The notes: a model not told the origin generated them from the sequence alone. A stretch of 64,000 nt of DNA from Micromonospora sp. WMMD1128 (GCF_027497235.1 NZ_CP114902.1:1191501-1255500), one strand, 5' to 3'; counted from the stretch's first letter, positions 17,188-25,957 are shown. Made by a program: numbers and translations.

Positions 17188-17209
17188 GAACGGTAAGCTA
17201 CGACTTACC
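17175..17209. promoter_or_regulatory. ArsR operator candidate (three GGTAAG hexamers)
   Basis: GGTAAG at 17175-17180 and 17192-17197, and its reverse complement CTTACC at 17204-17209. The last two form an 18-bp palindrome between the ArsR gene and the divergent gene. Confidence 0.5.
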
Positions 17210-17243
17210 ACGGGCTTCGTCAAGCTCTGGCATTGTCGTCGGC

Positions 17244-17909
17244 ATGGCCACCGAGAATCGCGACGTGGGCCTCGGTCGCCGGCTGTCGCATGTGCGCTGG
17301 CTCGCGGGTGGCACCGGAACGGGCAAGAGCACCCTCGCCCGGGCGCTTGCCGAGCGCCACGACGTGCTGATCTACGACGGTGACCACGCGGAGCGCGGCT
17401 ACGTCAGTCGGTGCACCGCCGCGGAGCAGCCCTACCTGTGGGCGTTACTGCACGCCTCGGGGGCGCAGCGGTGGAACGGCCGCAGCGCGCAGGAGGTCTT
17501 CGCGTCGATGCCGAGCCTGCACGGGGAGACGTTCGGCTTCGTGGTGGACGACCTGCTGGCGCTGCCCGCGGACCGGCCCGTCCTGGTCGACGACTTCCGC
17601 ACGCTGCCCCGCGACGTCGCTCCGCTGCTGACATGGCCGGAGCAGGCGGCGTTCCTGCTGCCCACGCCGACGTTCCGGCACGGGGCGCTACGCGCGCGGT
17701 TCGCCGACCCGGTCCGGGCCCGGGCGAACTGGGGCGAGAGCGACCACGGTGAGGCGCTCGCCCTGCGGCTGGCTCGCGACGAACTGTGGGACGCCGAAGT
17801 CCGCCGCCAGGCCGCGCGGTCAGGGCTGCCGGTGGTCACCGTCGACGGCGCGCGGGACGTGTTCGACCTGGCCGACGACCTCGCCGCCCGGTTTCGGCTG
17901 GGCCGATGA
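17244..17909 (+). CDS. P-loop NTPase, nucleoside-kinase-like
   Basis: 221 residues. A clear Walker A motif GGTGTGKST near residue 24 is followed by a short ATPase/kinase-like domain with VLVDDFRTLP as a possible Walker B strand and a basic region (RHGALRARFADPVRARANWG) that could act as a lid. The general fold resembles small-molecule kinases such as gluconate or cytidylate kinase, but the substrate is not recognisable. It is divergent from the ArsR operon. The start ATG 17244 has no clear ribosome binding site. Confidence 0.7.
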   Translation: MATENRDVGLGRRLSHVRWLAGGTGTGKSTLARALAERHDVLIYDGDHAERGYVSRCTAAEQPYLWALLHASGAQRWNGRSAQEVFASMPSLHGETFGFVVDDLLALPADRPVLVDDFRTLPRDVAPLLTWPEQAAFLLPTPTFRHGALRARFADPVRARANWGESDHGEALALRLARDELWDAEVRRQAARSGLPVVTVDGARDVFDLADDLAARFRLGR

Positions 17910-18138
17910 ACCGCCGGGTCCGGCGGTTGCCCGTCATTGCCACAGCCGGTCCGGTCACGTAGCGTCAGCGCTCGTGAACACCGGACCGGCTCGACGCCAT
18001 GCACGGATTGGCGATCCGGTGGAGGGCTGACCGCACGGCGGGTGCGCGATCAGCACCTTTCCGGCTCGGCACGTGGACCTCCGCGCGGCCTGCGCAGCGA
18101 AGGTTTCCATTCGTGTCGAGCACCGCGAGGTCAACCAC

Positions 18139-18513
18139 ATGCCAGTCACGTTCAACCACACGATCATCGCCACCCGGGACCGCGACGCCTCGGCCCGGTT
18201 CTTCCGGGAACTGCTGGAACTGCCGGCGGCCCCGTCCTGGGGCCCGTTCACAAACGTCCAGCTCACCGACGGCGTGCTGCTCCAGTTCGCCGAGCCGCCG
18301 GTGGAGATCCAGATGCAGCACTATGCGTTCCTGGTCGACGACGACCTCTTCGACCGCGCGTATCGGCGGCTGTGCGACCAGGGCGTCGAGCACTGGGCCG
18401 ACCCGCAGATGCGACGCCCCGGCGAGATCAACAACGAGCACGGCGGCCGGGGTGTCTACTTCAAGGACCCTGCCGGCCATGCCATCGAGCTGATCACCCG
18501 CCCGTACCTGTAG
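18139..18513 (+). CDS. VOC (glyoxalase/dioxygenase superfamily) protein
   Basis: 124 residues. Two beta-alpha-beta-beta-beta modules: FNHTIIATRDRDASARFFRE opens the first and MQHYAFLVDDDLFDRAYRRL the second, ending in GRGVYFKDPAGHAIELITRP with the family's typical C-terminal glutamate. Members bind a metal and act as glyoxalases, dioxygenases or antibiotic-binding proteins. ATG 18139 is chosen because GAGG lies eight bases upstream; the open frame extends to 18073. Confidence 0.88.
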   Translation: MPVTFNHTIIATRDRDASARFFRELLELPAAPSWGPFTNVQLTDGVLLQFAEPPVEIQMQHYAFLVDDDLFDRAYRRLCDQGVEHWADPQMRRPGEINNEHGGRGVYFKDPAGHAIELITRPYL

Positions 18514-18524
18514 GTGTCGCGCTC

Positions 18525-18560
18525 CGCCGGCCGGGCGCCGAACGCGGCGCCCGGCCGGCG
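18525..18560. terminator. Strong hairpin between convergent VOC and NAD(P)-binding genes
   Basis: A perfect 16-bp G+C-rich stem (18525-18540 with 18545-18560) with an AACG loop begins 12 bases after the VOC stop. Confidence 0.85.
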
Positions 18561-18667
18561 CACCGCCGTGCACGGCGTTCCCGGGGCAGCCGCGTTGTGG
18601 GGCCTGTCCGCGCTCCGGCGCGACGCCTGACCCACAGGCGTGGCGGCCGGCGGGCGGCGCGCCCCGG

Positions 18668-19291
18668 TCACGCCTGCGCGATGCTGGCGGTGCCACGATG
18701 GCGGCGAGGTGCGTCGATCTCGTCGAGCAACGCGATCGCGAAGTCCGCGTAGCTGATCCTGCTGGCCGGATCGCCGTGCTCGGCCAGCCGGTAACGCCCG
18801 GTGCGGGTGCCGTCGCGGTCGAAGTCGCCGGCCGGCGCCACGTACGCCCAGTCGAGGTCGCACGTCCGCAGCTCCGCCAGGCCCGCCGCGTGACCCAGGT
18901 AGAAGGGGCGGTATTCCTGCGGGAAGCCGGGTTCGTCCATCAGGGCGCCGCCCGACGCGCCGGGAAGCACCGGTGCGAGGCCGACGACCACCAGACGGCG
19001 TACGTCCGCCTTCGCCAGCCCGGCGGCCAGGGCGCGGGAGGACGCGGTGAAGAAGTCGAGCGGCGGCACGGTCAGGTCCACCGCCGCGCTGATCGCCGCG
19101 TCGTGTCCGGTGGCCACCCGTGCGACGTCGGCCGCGTCGGTGACGTCGCCTGCCACCACCCGGGCGTCGGCCATGTCGCGGTGGCGCGCCGGGTCGCGTA
19201 CCACGGCGGTGACCTGGTGGCCACGTCGCCGCGCCTCGGCGACGGCCTGCCGCCCGGCGCGCCCGCCGGCCCCGAAGACCACGATGTCCAT
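18668..19291 (-). CDS. NAD(P)-binding (NmrA/atypical SDR-like) oxidoreductase
   Basis: 207 residues. Rossmann start MDIVVFGAGGRAGRQAVAEA, the strand VTAVVRDPAR that binds the NADP phosphate, and RLVVVGLAPVLPGASG in the middle. It lacks the YxxxK pair of classical SDRs, so it fits the atypical NmrA/epimerase-like group of NAD(P)H-binding proteins that act as reductases or redox sensors. It is divergent from a HxlR regulator, a very common arrangement. Confidence 0.85.
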   Translation of the reverse strand: MDIVVFGAGGRAGRQAVAEARRRGHQVTAVVRDPARHRDMADARVVAGDVTDAADVARVATGHDAAISAAVDLTVPPLDFFTASSRALAAGLAKADVRRLVVVGLAPVLPGASGGALMDEPGFPQEYRPFYLGHAAGLAELRTCDLDWAYVAPAGDFDRDGTRTGRYRLAEHGDPASRISYADFAIALLDEIDAPRRHRGTASIAQA

Positions 19292-19395
19292 GTGGATACG
19301 CCTCTCGCCATCGCCGGAACCCCTACGCCCGGCCGGTGCCGCCGACGCTATCGAGCGTCGCGGTTACCTCGGGGATACCGGCTATCGTCGGCGCC

Positions 19396-19770
19396 ATGAG
19401 GCAACCGCTGCCCGCCGACATGTTCGACGAGCTGTGCCCGTCCTCGCTCAACCCGATCCGGTTCGGCGACAAGTGGGCGGCGCTCATCATCCGGTGCCTG
19501 GAGGGTGGGCCGCGCCGGTTCTCCGAGCTTCGCGTGCCGCTGCGCCGGGTCACCCCGAAAGTGCTCACCCGGTCGCTGCGCGCCCTCGAACGCGACGGTC
19601 TGGTCACGCGCGCGGTCCGCGCCGGGCGTGCTTCGCACGTCGAGTACGAGTTGACGCCGCTCGGTCGCAGCATGCTCGGACCGATCGAGGCGGCGTGCAC
19701 CTGGACCGCGAGGCACTGGGACGAACTGCTCGACGCCCGGGAGTCGTACGACAGCCGCCAGGACCGGTGA
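19396..19770 (+). CDS. HxlR-family transcriptional regulator
   Basis: 124 residues from ATG 19396. Winged helix of the HxlR type: IRFGDKWAALIIRCLEGGPR, RFSELRVPLRRVTPKVLTRS, ERDGLVTRAV and VEYELTPLGRSM. An N-terminal Cys (ELCPSSL) is at the place where redox- or aldehyde-sensing HxlR proteins carry a reactive cysteine. It is divergent from the NAD(P)-binding gene, which it likely controls. Confidence 0.9.
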   Translation: MRQPLPADMFDELCPSSLNPIRFGDKWAALIIRCLEGGPRRFSELRVPLRRVTPKVLTRSLRALERDGLVTRAVRAGRASHVEYELTPLGRSMLGPIEAACTWTARHWDELLDARESYDSRQDR

Positions 19771-19784
19771 CGTCCCGAGCCGCC

Positions 19785-20195
19785 CTACGGCGTTTCGGGA
19801 AGGGCCGCGGTCACGTCCAGCTCGACCAGTTGCCCGGGAAAGCCCAACTGGGCGACGCCGAGCAGGGTGCTCGCGGTGGTGAACGCGGGTGCCAACGGCG
19901 AGGCCAGGAAACGCTGCCACACCTGGGCGAGCACGGCCCGGTCGGCGCTCACCACATAGATCACGGTACGCACGACGTGCTCCGGGCCCGCGCCGACCGA
20001 CCGGAGCGCGGCGAGCACGTTCGCGGCGATCTGGTCGACCTGGGCGTCGACGTCGTCCGTCCCGACCAGCGCGCCGGCCCCGTCCAGCGGGCACTGGCCG
20101 GCGAGATGGGCGGTACGCCCGGCGGGAACGACGGTGACGTGGTGGTATCCCGGGGTGGAGTGCACGCCCTCCGGGTTGGCGCGAACGATGGTCAT
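19785..20195 (-). CDS. RidA family protein (YjgF/YER057c/UK114)
   Basis: 136 residues from ATG 20195. RidA motifs: GRTAHLAGQCPLD, VDQIAANVLAALRSVGAGPE, VVRTVIYVV and a C-terminal QLVELDVTAALPE. The key arginine is in HVVRTVIY. RidA enzymes hydrolyse reactive enamine/imine intermediates, but several subfamilies have other roles. It is convergent with HxlR. Confidence 0.88.
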   Translation of the reverse strand: MTIVRANPEGVHSTPGYHHVTVVPAGRTAHLAGQCPLDGAGALVGTDDVDAQVDQIAANVLAALRSVGAGPEHVVRTVIYVVSADRAVLAQVWQRFLASPLAPAFTTASTLLGVAQLGFPGQLVELDVTAALPETP

Positions 20196-20263
20196 GGTCC
20201 GCAGCATCGCTGACCCACCCATCGGTGTCACCACATTTCCCCGGCGTGGTGAAGGATCAGCGG

Positions 20264-20851
20264 ATGAGGTTTCCACTGTCGACACCACCGACGATCACCG
20301 CCGGCACCATCGCCGCCGGGCCTCAGCCGACGATCCCCGCCGGGGCCGGCGTCGTCCTGCGGCCCTGGGAGGCCGCCGACGCGCCGACGGTCTTCGCCGC
20401 CTACCAGGATCCGGAGATCCAGCGCTGGCACACCCGTCGGCCCGTCTCCGAGGAGCAGGTCCGGGAATGGTTCGCGCACTACCGCCGGGCCTGGGCGCGG
20501 GAGACGGGGGCGAGCTGGGCGGTGACCCGGGGCGGCGGCGAGGTGTTGGGACGGATGGCCGTGGGCGGCTGGGACTTCGCCGACGGGGTGGCCGGCTGCG
20601 CGTACTGGGTGGTCCCGGCCGCCCGGGGAGCGGGCGTGGCCCCGCGGGCGTTGCGGGCGGTCAGCGCCTGGGCCCTCGCCGAGGGTCGCTTCCACCGTCT
20701 GTACCTGGACCACTCGACCCGCAACCACGCCTCCTGCCGGGTCGCGGTAAAGGCCGGGTTCCGCCTGGAGGGCACCAAGCGCAGCGACGCCGTCCACGCC
20801 GACGGCCGGCACGACATGCGTCTGCACGCCCGCGTCCGAGGCGACGATTGA
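20264..20851 (+). CDS. GNAT family N-acetyltransferase (RimJ/RimL-like)
   Basis: 195 residues from ATG 20264. Acceptor loop at VLRPWEAADAPTVFAAYQDP and acetyl-CoA motif YWVVPAARGAGVAPRALRAV. The end (RLYLDHSTRNHASCRVAVKA then GFRLEGTKR) matches the RimJ/RimL type that acetylates protein N-termini or small molecules. The substrate is unknown. Confidence 0.88.
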   Translation: MRFPLSTPPTITAGTIAAGPQPTIPAGAGVVLRPWEAADAPTVFAAYQDPEIQRWHTRRPVSEEQVREWFAHYRRAWARETGASWAVTRGGGEVLGRMAVGGWDFADGVAGCAYWVVPAARGAGVAPRALRAVSAWALAEGRFHRLYLDHSTRNHASCRVAVKAGFRLEGTKRSDAVHADGRHDMRLHARVRGDD

Positions 20852-20900
20852 CCGCGGCGAGCTGCGGCGGGGCCCTGTCGGTGCCCTCCCTTGCACTAGC

Positions 20901-21302
20901 GTGGGAACGGTGGGAAAGCATGCTGCGAGCTACGAGCCGCTGACCGTGGCGCGCCTGGGGGCTCTGCTCACCGGGGCGGACGACAGCCGGCGGTGGCGGT
21001 TGGTGGCGGAGTTCCTGGAGGAATACCGCTGGGAACCCCGTGAAGACCGCGGGACGCTGTTGGAAGGGGAACCCGCATACACGGGAGACGAGCACTGGGA
21101 CGTGTTCCTCGCTGCCCTGGCCGAGCATCTGAGCGCGAAGGATGGGCGCGGTGCGCCGCCGTGGGTCGAGACGCGGTCGTTGCGCAGGTTCTGGTTCCCG
21201 TTCAACACGAGCGCCGCCCGGGTGGATGCGGTCGTCCACGCGCCGGCCGCCTTCCGCCGCCGTGGTGTCTACGTGTCGGCGCACGAGTTGGATGTGGCAT
21301 GA
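20901..21302 (+). CDS. Hypothetical protein, likely partner of the following nucleotidyltransferase-like gene
   Basis: 133 residues with no membrane segment. Distinctive parts are LTVARLGALLTGADDSRRWR, LVAEFLEEYRWEP and TRSLRRFWFPFNTSAARVDA. Its stop overlaps the next gene's ATG by four bases, and such a small protein directly before a DUF6036-like nucleotidyltransferase gene recalls toxin-antitoxin pairs. This is based on gene order, not on a recognised domain. Confidence 0.55.
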   Translation: MGTVGKHAASYEPLTVARLGALLTGADDSRRWRLVAEFLEEYRWEPREDRGTLLEGEPAYTGDEHWDVFLAALAEHLSAKDGRGAPPWVETRSLRRFWFPFNTSAARVDAVVHAPAAFRRRGVYVSAHELDVA

Positions 21303-21526
21303 ACTCTGATGATCCGCTCCTGGACCGTGTCGCGACCGAGGATGCCTTCCGCAGGCTCGGTGACCGCCTGGCGAAGCGCGGCGTGGTCGCGGACCTTTAC
21401 GTTTTCGGCGGGGCGGCGATGGCCTTGGCCTACGACGCACGACGAGCGACACGAGACATCGACGCCGTGTTCCAGCGCCCGCGTCCACGGGGACGAGTGA
21501 CCGCCTACGCCCACGGCGGCGGGTAG
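21299..21526 (+). pseudogene. Truncated DUF6036-like nucleotidyltransferase fold gene
   Basis: 75 residues. The start is normal for the family: DLYVFGGAAMALAYDARRAT then RDIDAVF, i.e. the GG-x9-R-x3-DID core of nucleotidyltransferase-fold proteins (AbiEii-like). Directly after DIDAVF the sequence turns into unrelated Pro/Arg-rich residues and stops, where relatives continue for about 100 more residues. A deletion has removed the rest. The end overlaps the tail of the convergent gene at 21505. Confidence 0.6.
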
Positions 21527-21939
21527 CGGCGGACGTAGTCGCGCGCCCGGGGGAGGGGGTCCTGCCAGTATTGGTGCGGCATGCGTGAGAGGTGCGCCCG
21601 GCAGAACGCAGCCAGGTCGTCACCGATCGCCACCCGGTCCAATGGGCGGCGTTCGAAGTCCTGGTTGGACGCGAGCAGATCCGGCTCAGGGTTCCAACCG
21701 GAGTGGTCGAACGCCCACCCCGCCCAGAACGCGTACACGTGGAAGACCTGCGGATCGTCGGAGTAACGTACCCCGGCCATCTCGATCGCCCGGTCCGGGT
21801 AGGTGTCCCGGCACACCCAGGCCAGGATGTGGCACGCCCCGGCGGCGAAGAACGCCTGGTCCGTCCGTCGCCAGGAGACGCGCTGGTCCGACCGTTCGAG
21901 CGGCGTCCGGCGAAAGCGTCCCGCCGCCACCGCTGCCAT
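21505..21939 (-). CDS. Hypothetical protein, unknown function
   Basis: 144 residues. Well-formed globular sequence with several aromatic residues (AFFAAGACHILAWVCRDTYP, VFHVYAFWAGWAFDHSGWNP, YWQDPLPRARDYVRRYPPPW). No membrane segment or signal peptide. I do not recognise the family. The gene converges on the truncated nucleotidyltransferase-like gene and overlaps it by 22 bases at the deletion junction. Confidence 0.6.
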   Translation of the reverse strand: MAAVAAGRFRRTPLERSDQRVSWRRTDQAFFAAGACHILAWVCRDTYPDRAIEMAGVRYSDDPQVFHVYAFWAGWAFDHSGWNPEPDLLASNQDFERRPLDRVAIGDDLAAFCRAHLSRMPHQYWQDPLPRARDYVRRYPPPWA

Positions 21940-22029
21940 GCCCGTACGCTAGCGGTTCCTGGCCCTCCGCTCGACCGCCCGACGCCGTTCACAGATGCTG
22001 ACCGTGTCCACCTGTGGCACCCTCGCGTC

Positions 22030-22218
22030 ATGGGCGGGCAGCGTGCGGCGTGGTATCGCCTCACCAGGAAGCAGCGCGGCGTGGTGGTCGCGGCCATGGG
22101 GCTGGCCCTCGTCGGGCTGGTGCTGGCGCTGACGGTCAACCCGGCCCTCGGAGCCATGGTCATCGCGGTGGCCGCGCTGGTCATCATCTTCACGCAGATC
22201 GTCGCCCCACCGGACTGA
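22030..22218 (+). CDS. Small two-helix membrane protein
   Basis: 62 residues from ATG 22030. A basic N-terminus (GGQRAAWYRLTRKQRG) and two hydrophobic helices (VVVAAMGLALVGLVLALTV and AMVIAVAALVIIFTQIVA). Function unknown. The open frame extends upstream without family character. Confidence 0.6.
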   Translation: MGGQRAAWYRLTRKQRGVVVAAMGLALVGLVLALTVNPALGAMVIAVAALVIIFTQIVAPPD

Positions 22219-22303
22219 ACCCCAATTCCACCGCCGGCCCGCATGGGCGGCGACAACCGCCCCCACCCACCCACAACGGTCCAGCCGGGTGGAAGTCGGC
22301 GGC

Positions 22304-22358
22304 TGATCAAGGGGTTCGCGTCGCCGCGGAGATCGACTCTGACGCAACCCCTTGATCA
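22304..22358. repeat. Long intergenic palindrome 1
   Basis: Arms TGATCAAGGGGTTCGCGTC (22304-22322) and GACGCAACCCCTTGATCA (22341-22358) pair over 18 bp with one unpaired base. The 18-base loop contains CGGAGATC. Confidence 0.8.
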
Positions 22359-22396
22359 TGCCCCCGAAGGGCCCAGCTGAGCGGACAAGGAGAGGG

Positions 22397-22452
22397 TGAT
22401 CATGAGGTTGGCGGCATCAACGGAGATCAACACCGCCGTCAACCTCATGATC
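22397..22452. repeat. Long intergenic palindrome 2
   Basis: Arms TGATCATGAGGTTGGCGGC (22397-22415) and GCCGTCAACCTCATGATC (22435-22452) pair over 18 bp with one G-T wobble. The 19-base loop contains CGGAGATC, as in palindrome 1, 39 bases away. Confidence 0.8.
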
Positions 22453-22798
22453 GCGGCGTCGGAGGCGAGGGGTTGCGGACCCTTCCCGTCGTGGAGGGGG
22501 GTGTGGCGAGGTGCGGTCAGGCGGCGGGGGAGGACCGGACGGGCGGATGTGAAGGCGAGCTGTGGTCGCCTCGGGTGGCCGGGGGCGCCGCTGATGTCAG
22601 AGGCGCTCACCCGTGTGGATGTGGAACGAAGTCCGCGGCGATTCCGGCGGCGTCCCCGTCACCGGACAGATCGGCCTGCCCGGAGAGGGAACCGATCCCG
22701 GTGCGGTTGGTCCCGACCGCGCGGGCTGCCTCGTCGCCTTCGACCTGGCCCGTCATGCCCGACGGCTGGAGAAAGCACGCGGGTGAGAGAGTGACAGC

Positions 22799-25700
22799 GT
22801 GCGGGTGGGGATACTCGGGCCGTTGGAGGTCCGCGACGGCGGGCAGGCGGTCGACGTCGCCGGGGCGCGGCTGCGGGCGCTGCTGATCCGTCTCGCCCTG
22901 GACCCGGGCCGCCCGGTGAGCGTGCCGGCGTTGGCCGAGGCGCTCTGGGCGGACGCGCCGCCCGCCGACACCGCGAACGCGGTGCAGACGCTCGTGTCCC
23001 GGTTGCGTCGGGCCGTGCCCGGCCTGGGAGTACGCAGCGGTCCGGCCGGCTACCGGCTCGACCTGGACCCCGACGACGTGGACGCCGAGCGGTTCGCGCG
23101 GCTGGCCCGCGCGGGCCGGGAGGCGTTGCGCGCCGGGGACGCCGACACCGCCCTCGCCATGTTGCGGGACGCGCTGGCGCTGTGGCGGGGTCCGGCGCTG
23201 GCCGAGGTGGCCGACGCGCCCTACGCGACCGCCGCCGGGGTGCGGCTGGCCGAGTTGCGGCTCACCGCGCAGGAGGACCGGATCGAGGCGGAGCTGGCCA
23301 CCGGCCGGCCGGAGCTGCTCGTCGCCGAGCTGGACGAGCTGACCGCCGCGCATCCGCTGCGGGAGCGGCTGGCCGCGCTGCACCTGCGGACGCTCGCCGC
23401 CGCCGGGCGACCCGCCGAGGCGCTCGGCGCGTACGAGCGGATCCGCGAGCGGCTCGCCGACGAGCTGGGGGTGGACCCCTCGCCGGAGTTGCGGGCCGCG
23501 CACCTGGCGGTGCTGCGGGGCGAGGCGGGCCCGTCGCCGGCGCCCGTCGCGCCGCGGGGGAACCTGCGCACCGCGCTCACCACGTTCGTCGGGCGGGACG
23601 AGGACCTGCGCCGGCTCACCGGGCTGCTCGCCGGCAACCGGCTGGTCACGCTGATCGGGCCGGGCGGGGCCGGCAAGACCCGGCTGGCCGGGGTCGCGGC
23701 GGCCCGGCTGGCCGGTGGTGTGCCGGGTGGCGCCTGGCTGGTCGAGCTGGCCCCGATCACCGACCCGGCCGACGTGCCGCGGGCGGTGCTCGACACGCTC
23801 GGCCGGCGGGACCTGCCGCGGGAACCCGCCCGACCCACGTTCCGCGACACGCTCGGGCGGCTTGTCGACGCCATCGCCGGCGCGGAGACGCTGATCGTGT
23901 TGGACAACTGCGAGCATGTCGTCGAGGCCGCCGCCCGGCTCGCCGAGGAGCTGCTCGGCCGCTGCCCGGGGCTGCGGATACTGGCCACGTCCCGGGAGCC
24001 GCTGGGCATCGTCGGTGAGGCGCTGGAGCCCGTACCGCCGTTGCGCCTGCCGCCGGCCGACGTCACCGCGGCCGACGCGGTCGCGTACCCCTCGGTGCAG
24101 TTGCTGCGCGACCGGGCCGTGGCCGTGCGCGCCGGCTTCGCGGTGACCGGCGACAACGTCGCGGACGTGGTGGAGATCTGCCGCCGCCTGGACGGCCTGC
24201 CGCTCGCCATCGAGCTGGCCGCGGCGCGGCTGCGGACGCTCTCGCCGCGGCAGGTCGCGGCCGGTCTGGACGACCGGTTCCGGCTGCTGACCGGCGGCAG
24301 CCGGACCGCGCTGCCCCGGCACCGGACGCTGCGGGCGGTGGTGGACTGGAGTTGGGGGCTGCTCACCGACGACGAGCGCCGGCTGGCCGAGCGGCTCGCC
24401 GTGTTTCCCGCCTCGGTCACCGCCGACTCGGCGGCCGGCGTCGCCGGCCCGGCCGCCGCCGCGCTGCTGGACGCGCTCGTCGACAAGTCGCTGCTCCAGG
24501 TGGTCGGCGACGGGCGGTTCCGGATGCTGGAGACCATCCGGGAGTACGGGCTGGAGCGGCTCGCCGCCGCCGGGGCGGCCGTCGAGGCGCGCGCCGCGCA
24601 CGCGGCGTACTTCCGGGACCTGGTCCGGACCGCCGAGCCGCACCTGCGTACCGCCGGGCAGTTGCCCTGGCTGCGGCTGCTGACGGTGGAGCGGGAGAAC
24701 ATCGTCGGCGCGCTGCACTTCGCCTGCGACGCCGGTGACGCCGACACCGCGCTGCGGATCGGCGCGGCGCTGGCGCTGCCGCTGATCATCTGGGGCGACG
24801 ACGGCGGCATCGGCGGTGACGTGCTGGCCCGGGCGCTCGCGCTGTCCGGGCCGGCGCCGGCGGCGGAGCGGGCCGTGGTGCTCGCCATCCGGGTGATCAC
24901 GGAGATGTTCCACAACGCCGCCGAGCCGACCGACGAGCAGGTCGCGGAACTGACCGCAGCCGTGCGGGCGGCGGAGGGCACGGACCATCCGATCGTGGCG
25001 CTGCTCGAACCGGCGCTGTCGATCTTCACGGATGACACGGCCGCCGGGATCGCCGCGGTGGACCGGGCGCGCGGGCACCCCGACCCGTGGACCGACGGGA
25101 CGCTGCTGGCGATGCGCAGCCAGATCCGGGAGAACGACGGCGACGGCGAGGGCATGCTGCGCGACTCGATCCGCGCCGTCGACGAACTGCGCGCGGTCGG
25201 CGAGCGGTGGAGCCTGTCGATGGTGCTGAGCAACTACGCCGACGCGCTGACCAAGCGCGGAGACTTCGCGGCGGCCACCGCCGCGCTGGAGGAGTCGGCC
25301 CGGCTGGTCCGCGAACTCACCCCGGGCGCCGAGCCGGGCTTCCAGTTGATCTGGCTGGCGGCCATCCGGGCCCGCTCCGGTGACGCGGCCGGGGCCAAGG
25401 CCGAGCTGCGCCGGTTCGTCGCCGACCGGGTGGCCGACCGGGACGGCCGGGACGCCGCGTTCGGGCTGATGACGCTCGGCGACATCGCCCGGCTGGAGGG
25501 CTCGCTCGACGAGGCGCAGGAGTGCTTCGCCGACGCGATGCGCCGCCAGGAGGCCGCGCCGTTGGTCGCGCCGCAGTTCCGCGGGCTGCTGCTGGCCGCG
25601 ATGAGTCACCTCGCGCTCGCCCGCGGCGACGTGCCGGGCGCACGCCGGTGCCTGGCCGAGGCCACCGTCCGTGGCCTCGCCGCCCGGGACATGCCGGTGA

Positions 25701-25951
25701 TCGCGGTCATGGCGGTCGGCTGGGTGGCGATTGCCGAGGCGGAGGGTCGGTACGAGCGGGCCGCCGAGATGCTCGGCACGTCCGACTCGCTGCGCGGCTG
25801 GCCGGACCGGTCCAACCCGGACGCGCAGCGGCTCGCCGAGCGGCTGCGGGCCGAGCTGGGCGACGACCGCTACGCCGCCGCGTACGCCCGGGGGCACGGC
25901 CTGAGCCGGGCCGACGCCCTCGCGTTCGTGGGCGGCGACCCGGCTCGGTGA
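22799..25951 (+). CDS. SARP/AfsR-type regulator with BTAD and NB-ARC ATPase domains
   Basis: 1050 residues from GTG 22799. Residues about 1-90: OmpR-like winged helix (VGILGPLEVRDGGQAVDVAG). About 90-240: bacterial transcriptional activation domain (ELDELTAAHPLRERLAALHL, ADELGVDPSPELR). About 255-600: AAA/NB-ARC ATPase with Walker A LIGPGGAGKTRLAG near residue 288 and Walker B LIVLDNCEH. The rest is helical, TPR-like. This is the layout of large activators of secondary metabolism. The neighbouring convergent DrrAB exporter is a possible target, but that is inference. GAGAG lies seven bases before the start. Confidence 0.9.
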   Translation: MRVGILGPLEVRDGGQAVDVAGARLRALLIRLALDPGRPVSVPALAEALWADAPPADTANAVQTLVSRLRRAVPGLGVRSGPAGYRLDLDPDDVDAERFARLARAGREALRAGDADTALAMLRDALALWRGPALAEVADAPYATAAGVRLAELRLTAQEDRIEAELATGRPELLVAELDELTAAHPLRERLAALHLRTLAAAGRPAEALGAYERIRERLADELGVDPSPELRAAHLAVLRGEAGPSPAPVAPRGNLRTALTTFVGRDEDLRRLTGLLAGNRLVTLIGPGGAGKTRLAGVAAARLAGGVPGGAWLVELAPITDPADVPRAVLDTLGRRDLPREPARPTFRDTLGRLVDAIAGAETLIVLDNCEHVVEAAARLAEELLGRCPGLRILATSREPLGIVGEALEPVPPLRLPPADVTAADAVAYPSVQLLRDRAVAVRAGFAVTGDNVADVVEICRRLDGLPLAIELAAARLRTLSPRQVAAGLDDRFRLLTGGSRTALPRHRTLRAVVDWSWGLLTDDERRLAERLAVFPASVTADSAAGVAGPAAAALLDALVDKSLLQVVGDGRFRMLETIREYGLERLAAAGAAVEARAAHAAYFRDLVRTAEPHLRTAGQLPWLRLLTVERENIVGALHFACDAGDADTALRIGAALALPLIIWGDDGGIGGDVLARALALSGPAPAAERAVVLAIRVITEMFHNAAEPTDEQVAELTAAVRAAEGTDHPIVALLEPALSIFTDDTAAGIAAVDRARGHPDPWTDGTLLAMRSQIRENDGDGEGMLRDSIRAVDELRAVGERWSLSMVLSNYADALTKRGDFAAATAALEESARLVRELTPGAEPGFQLIWLAAIRARSGDAAGAKAELRRFVADRVADRDGRDAAFGLMTLGDIARLEGSLDEAQECFADAMRRQEAAPLVAPQFRGLLLAAMSHLALARGDVPGARRCLAEATVRGLAARDMPVIAVMAVGWVAIAEAEGRYERAAEMLGTSDSLRGWPDRSNPDAQRLAERLRAELGDDRYAAAYARGHGLSRADALAFVGGDPAR

Positions 25952-25957
25952 GACAGG

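Larger units (their letters stand above)
22219..22798. other. Intergenic stretch with paired palindromes
   Basis: About 580 bases without a convincing gene between the small membrane protein and the BTAD regulator. The main content is two long palindromes (22304-22358 and 22397-22452). The 340 bases after them show no structure that I recognise. A promoter for the BTAD gene must lie here, but no clear -10/-35 pair is seen. Confidence 0.5.

Noticed and set aside
22607..25897. Minus-strand open frame of 1096 codons opposite the BTAD regulator
   Set aside because: It is the antisense of a clearly real gene in very GC-rich DNA, its translation is Gly/Arg/His/Gln-rich without any domain, and such shadows are expected at this composition.
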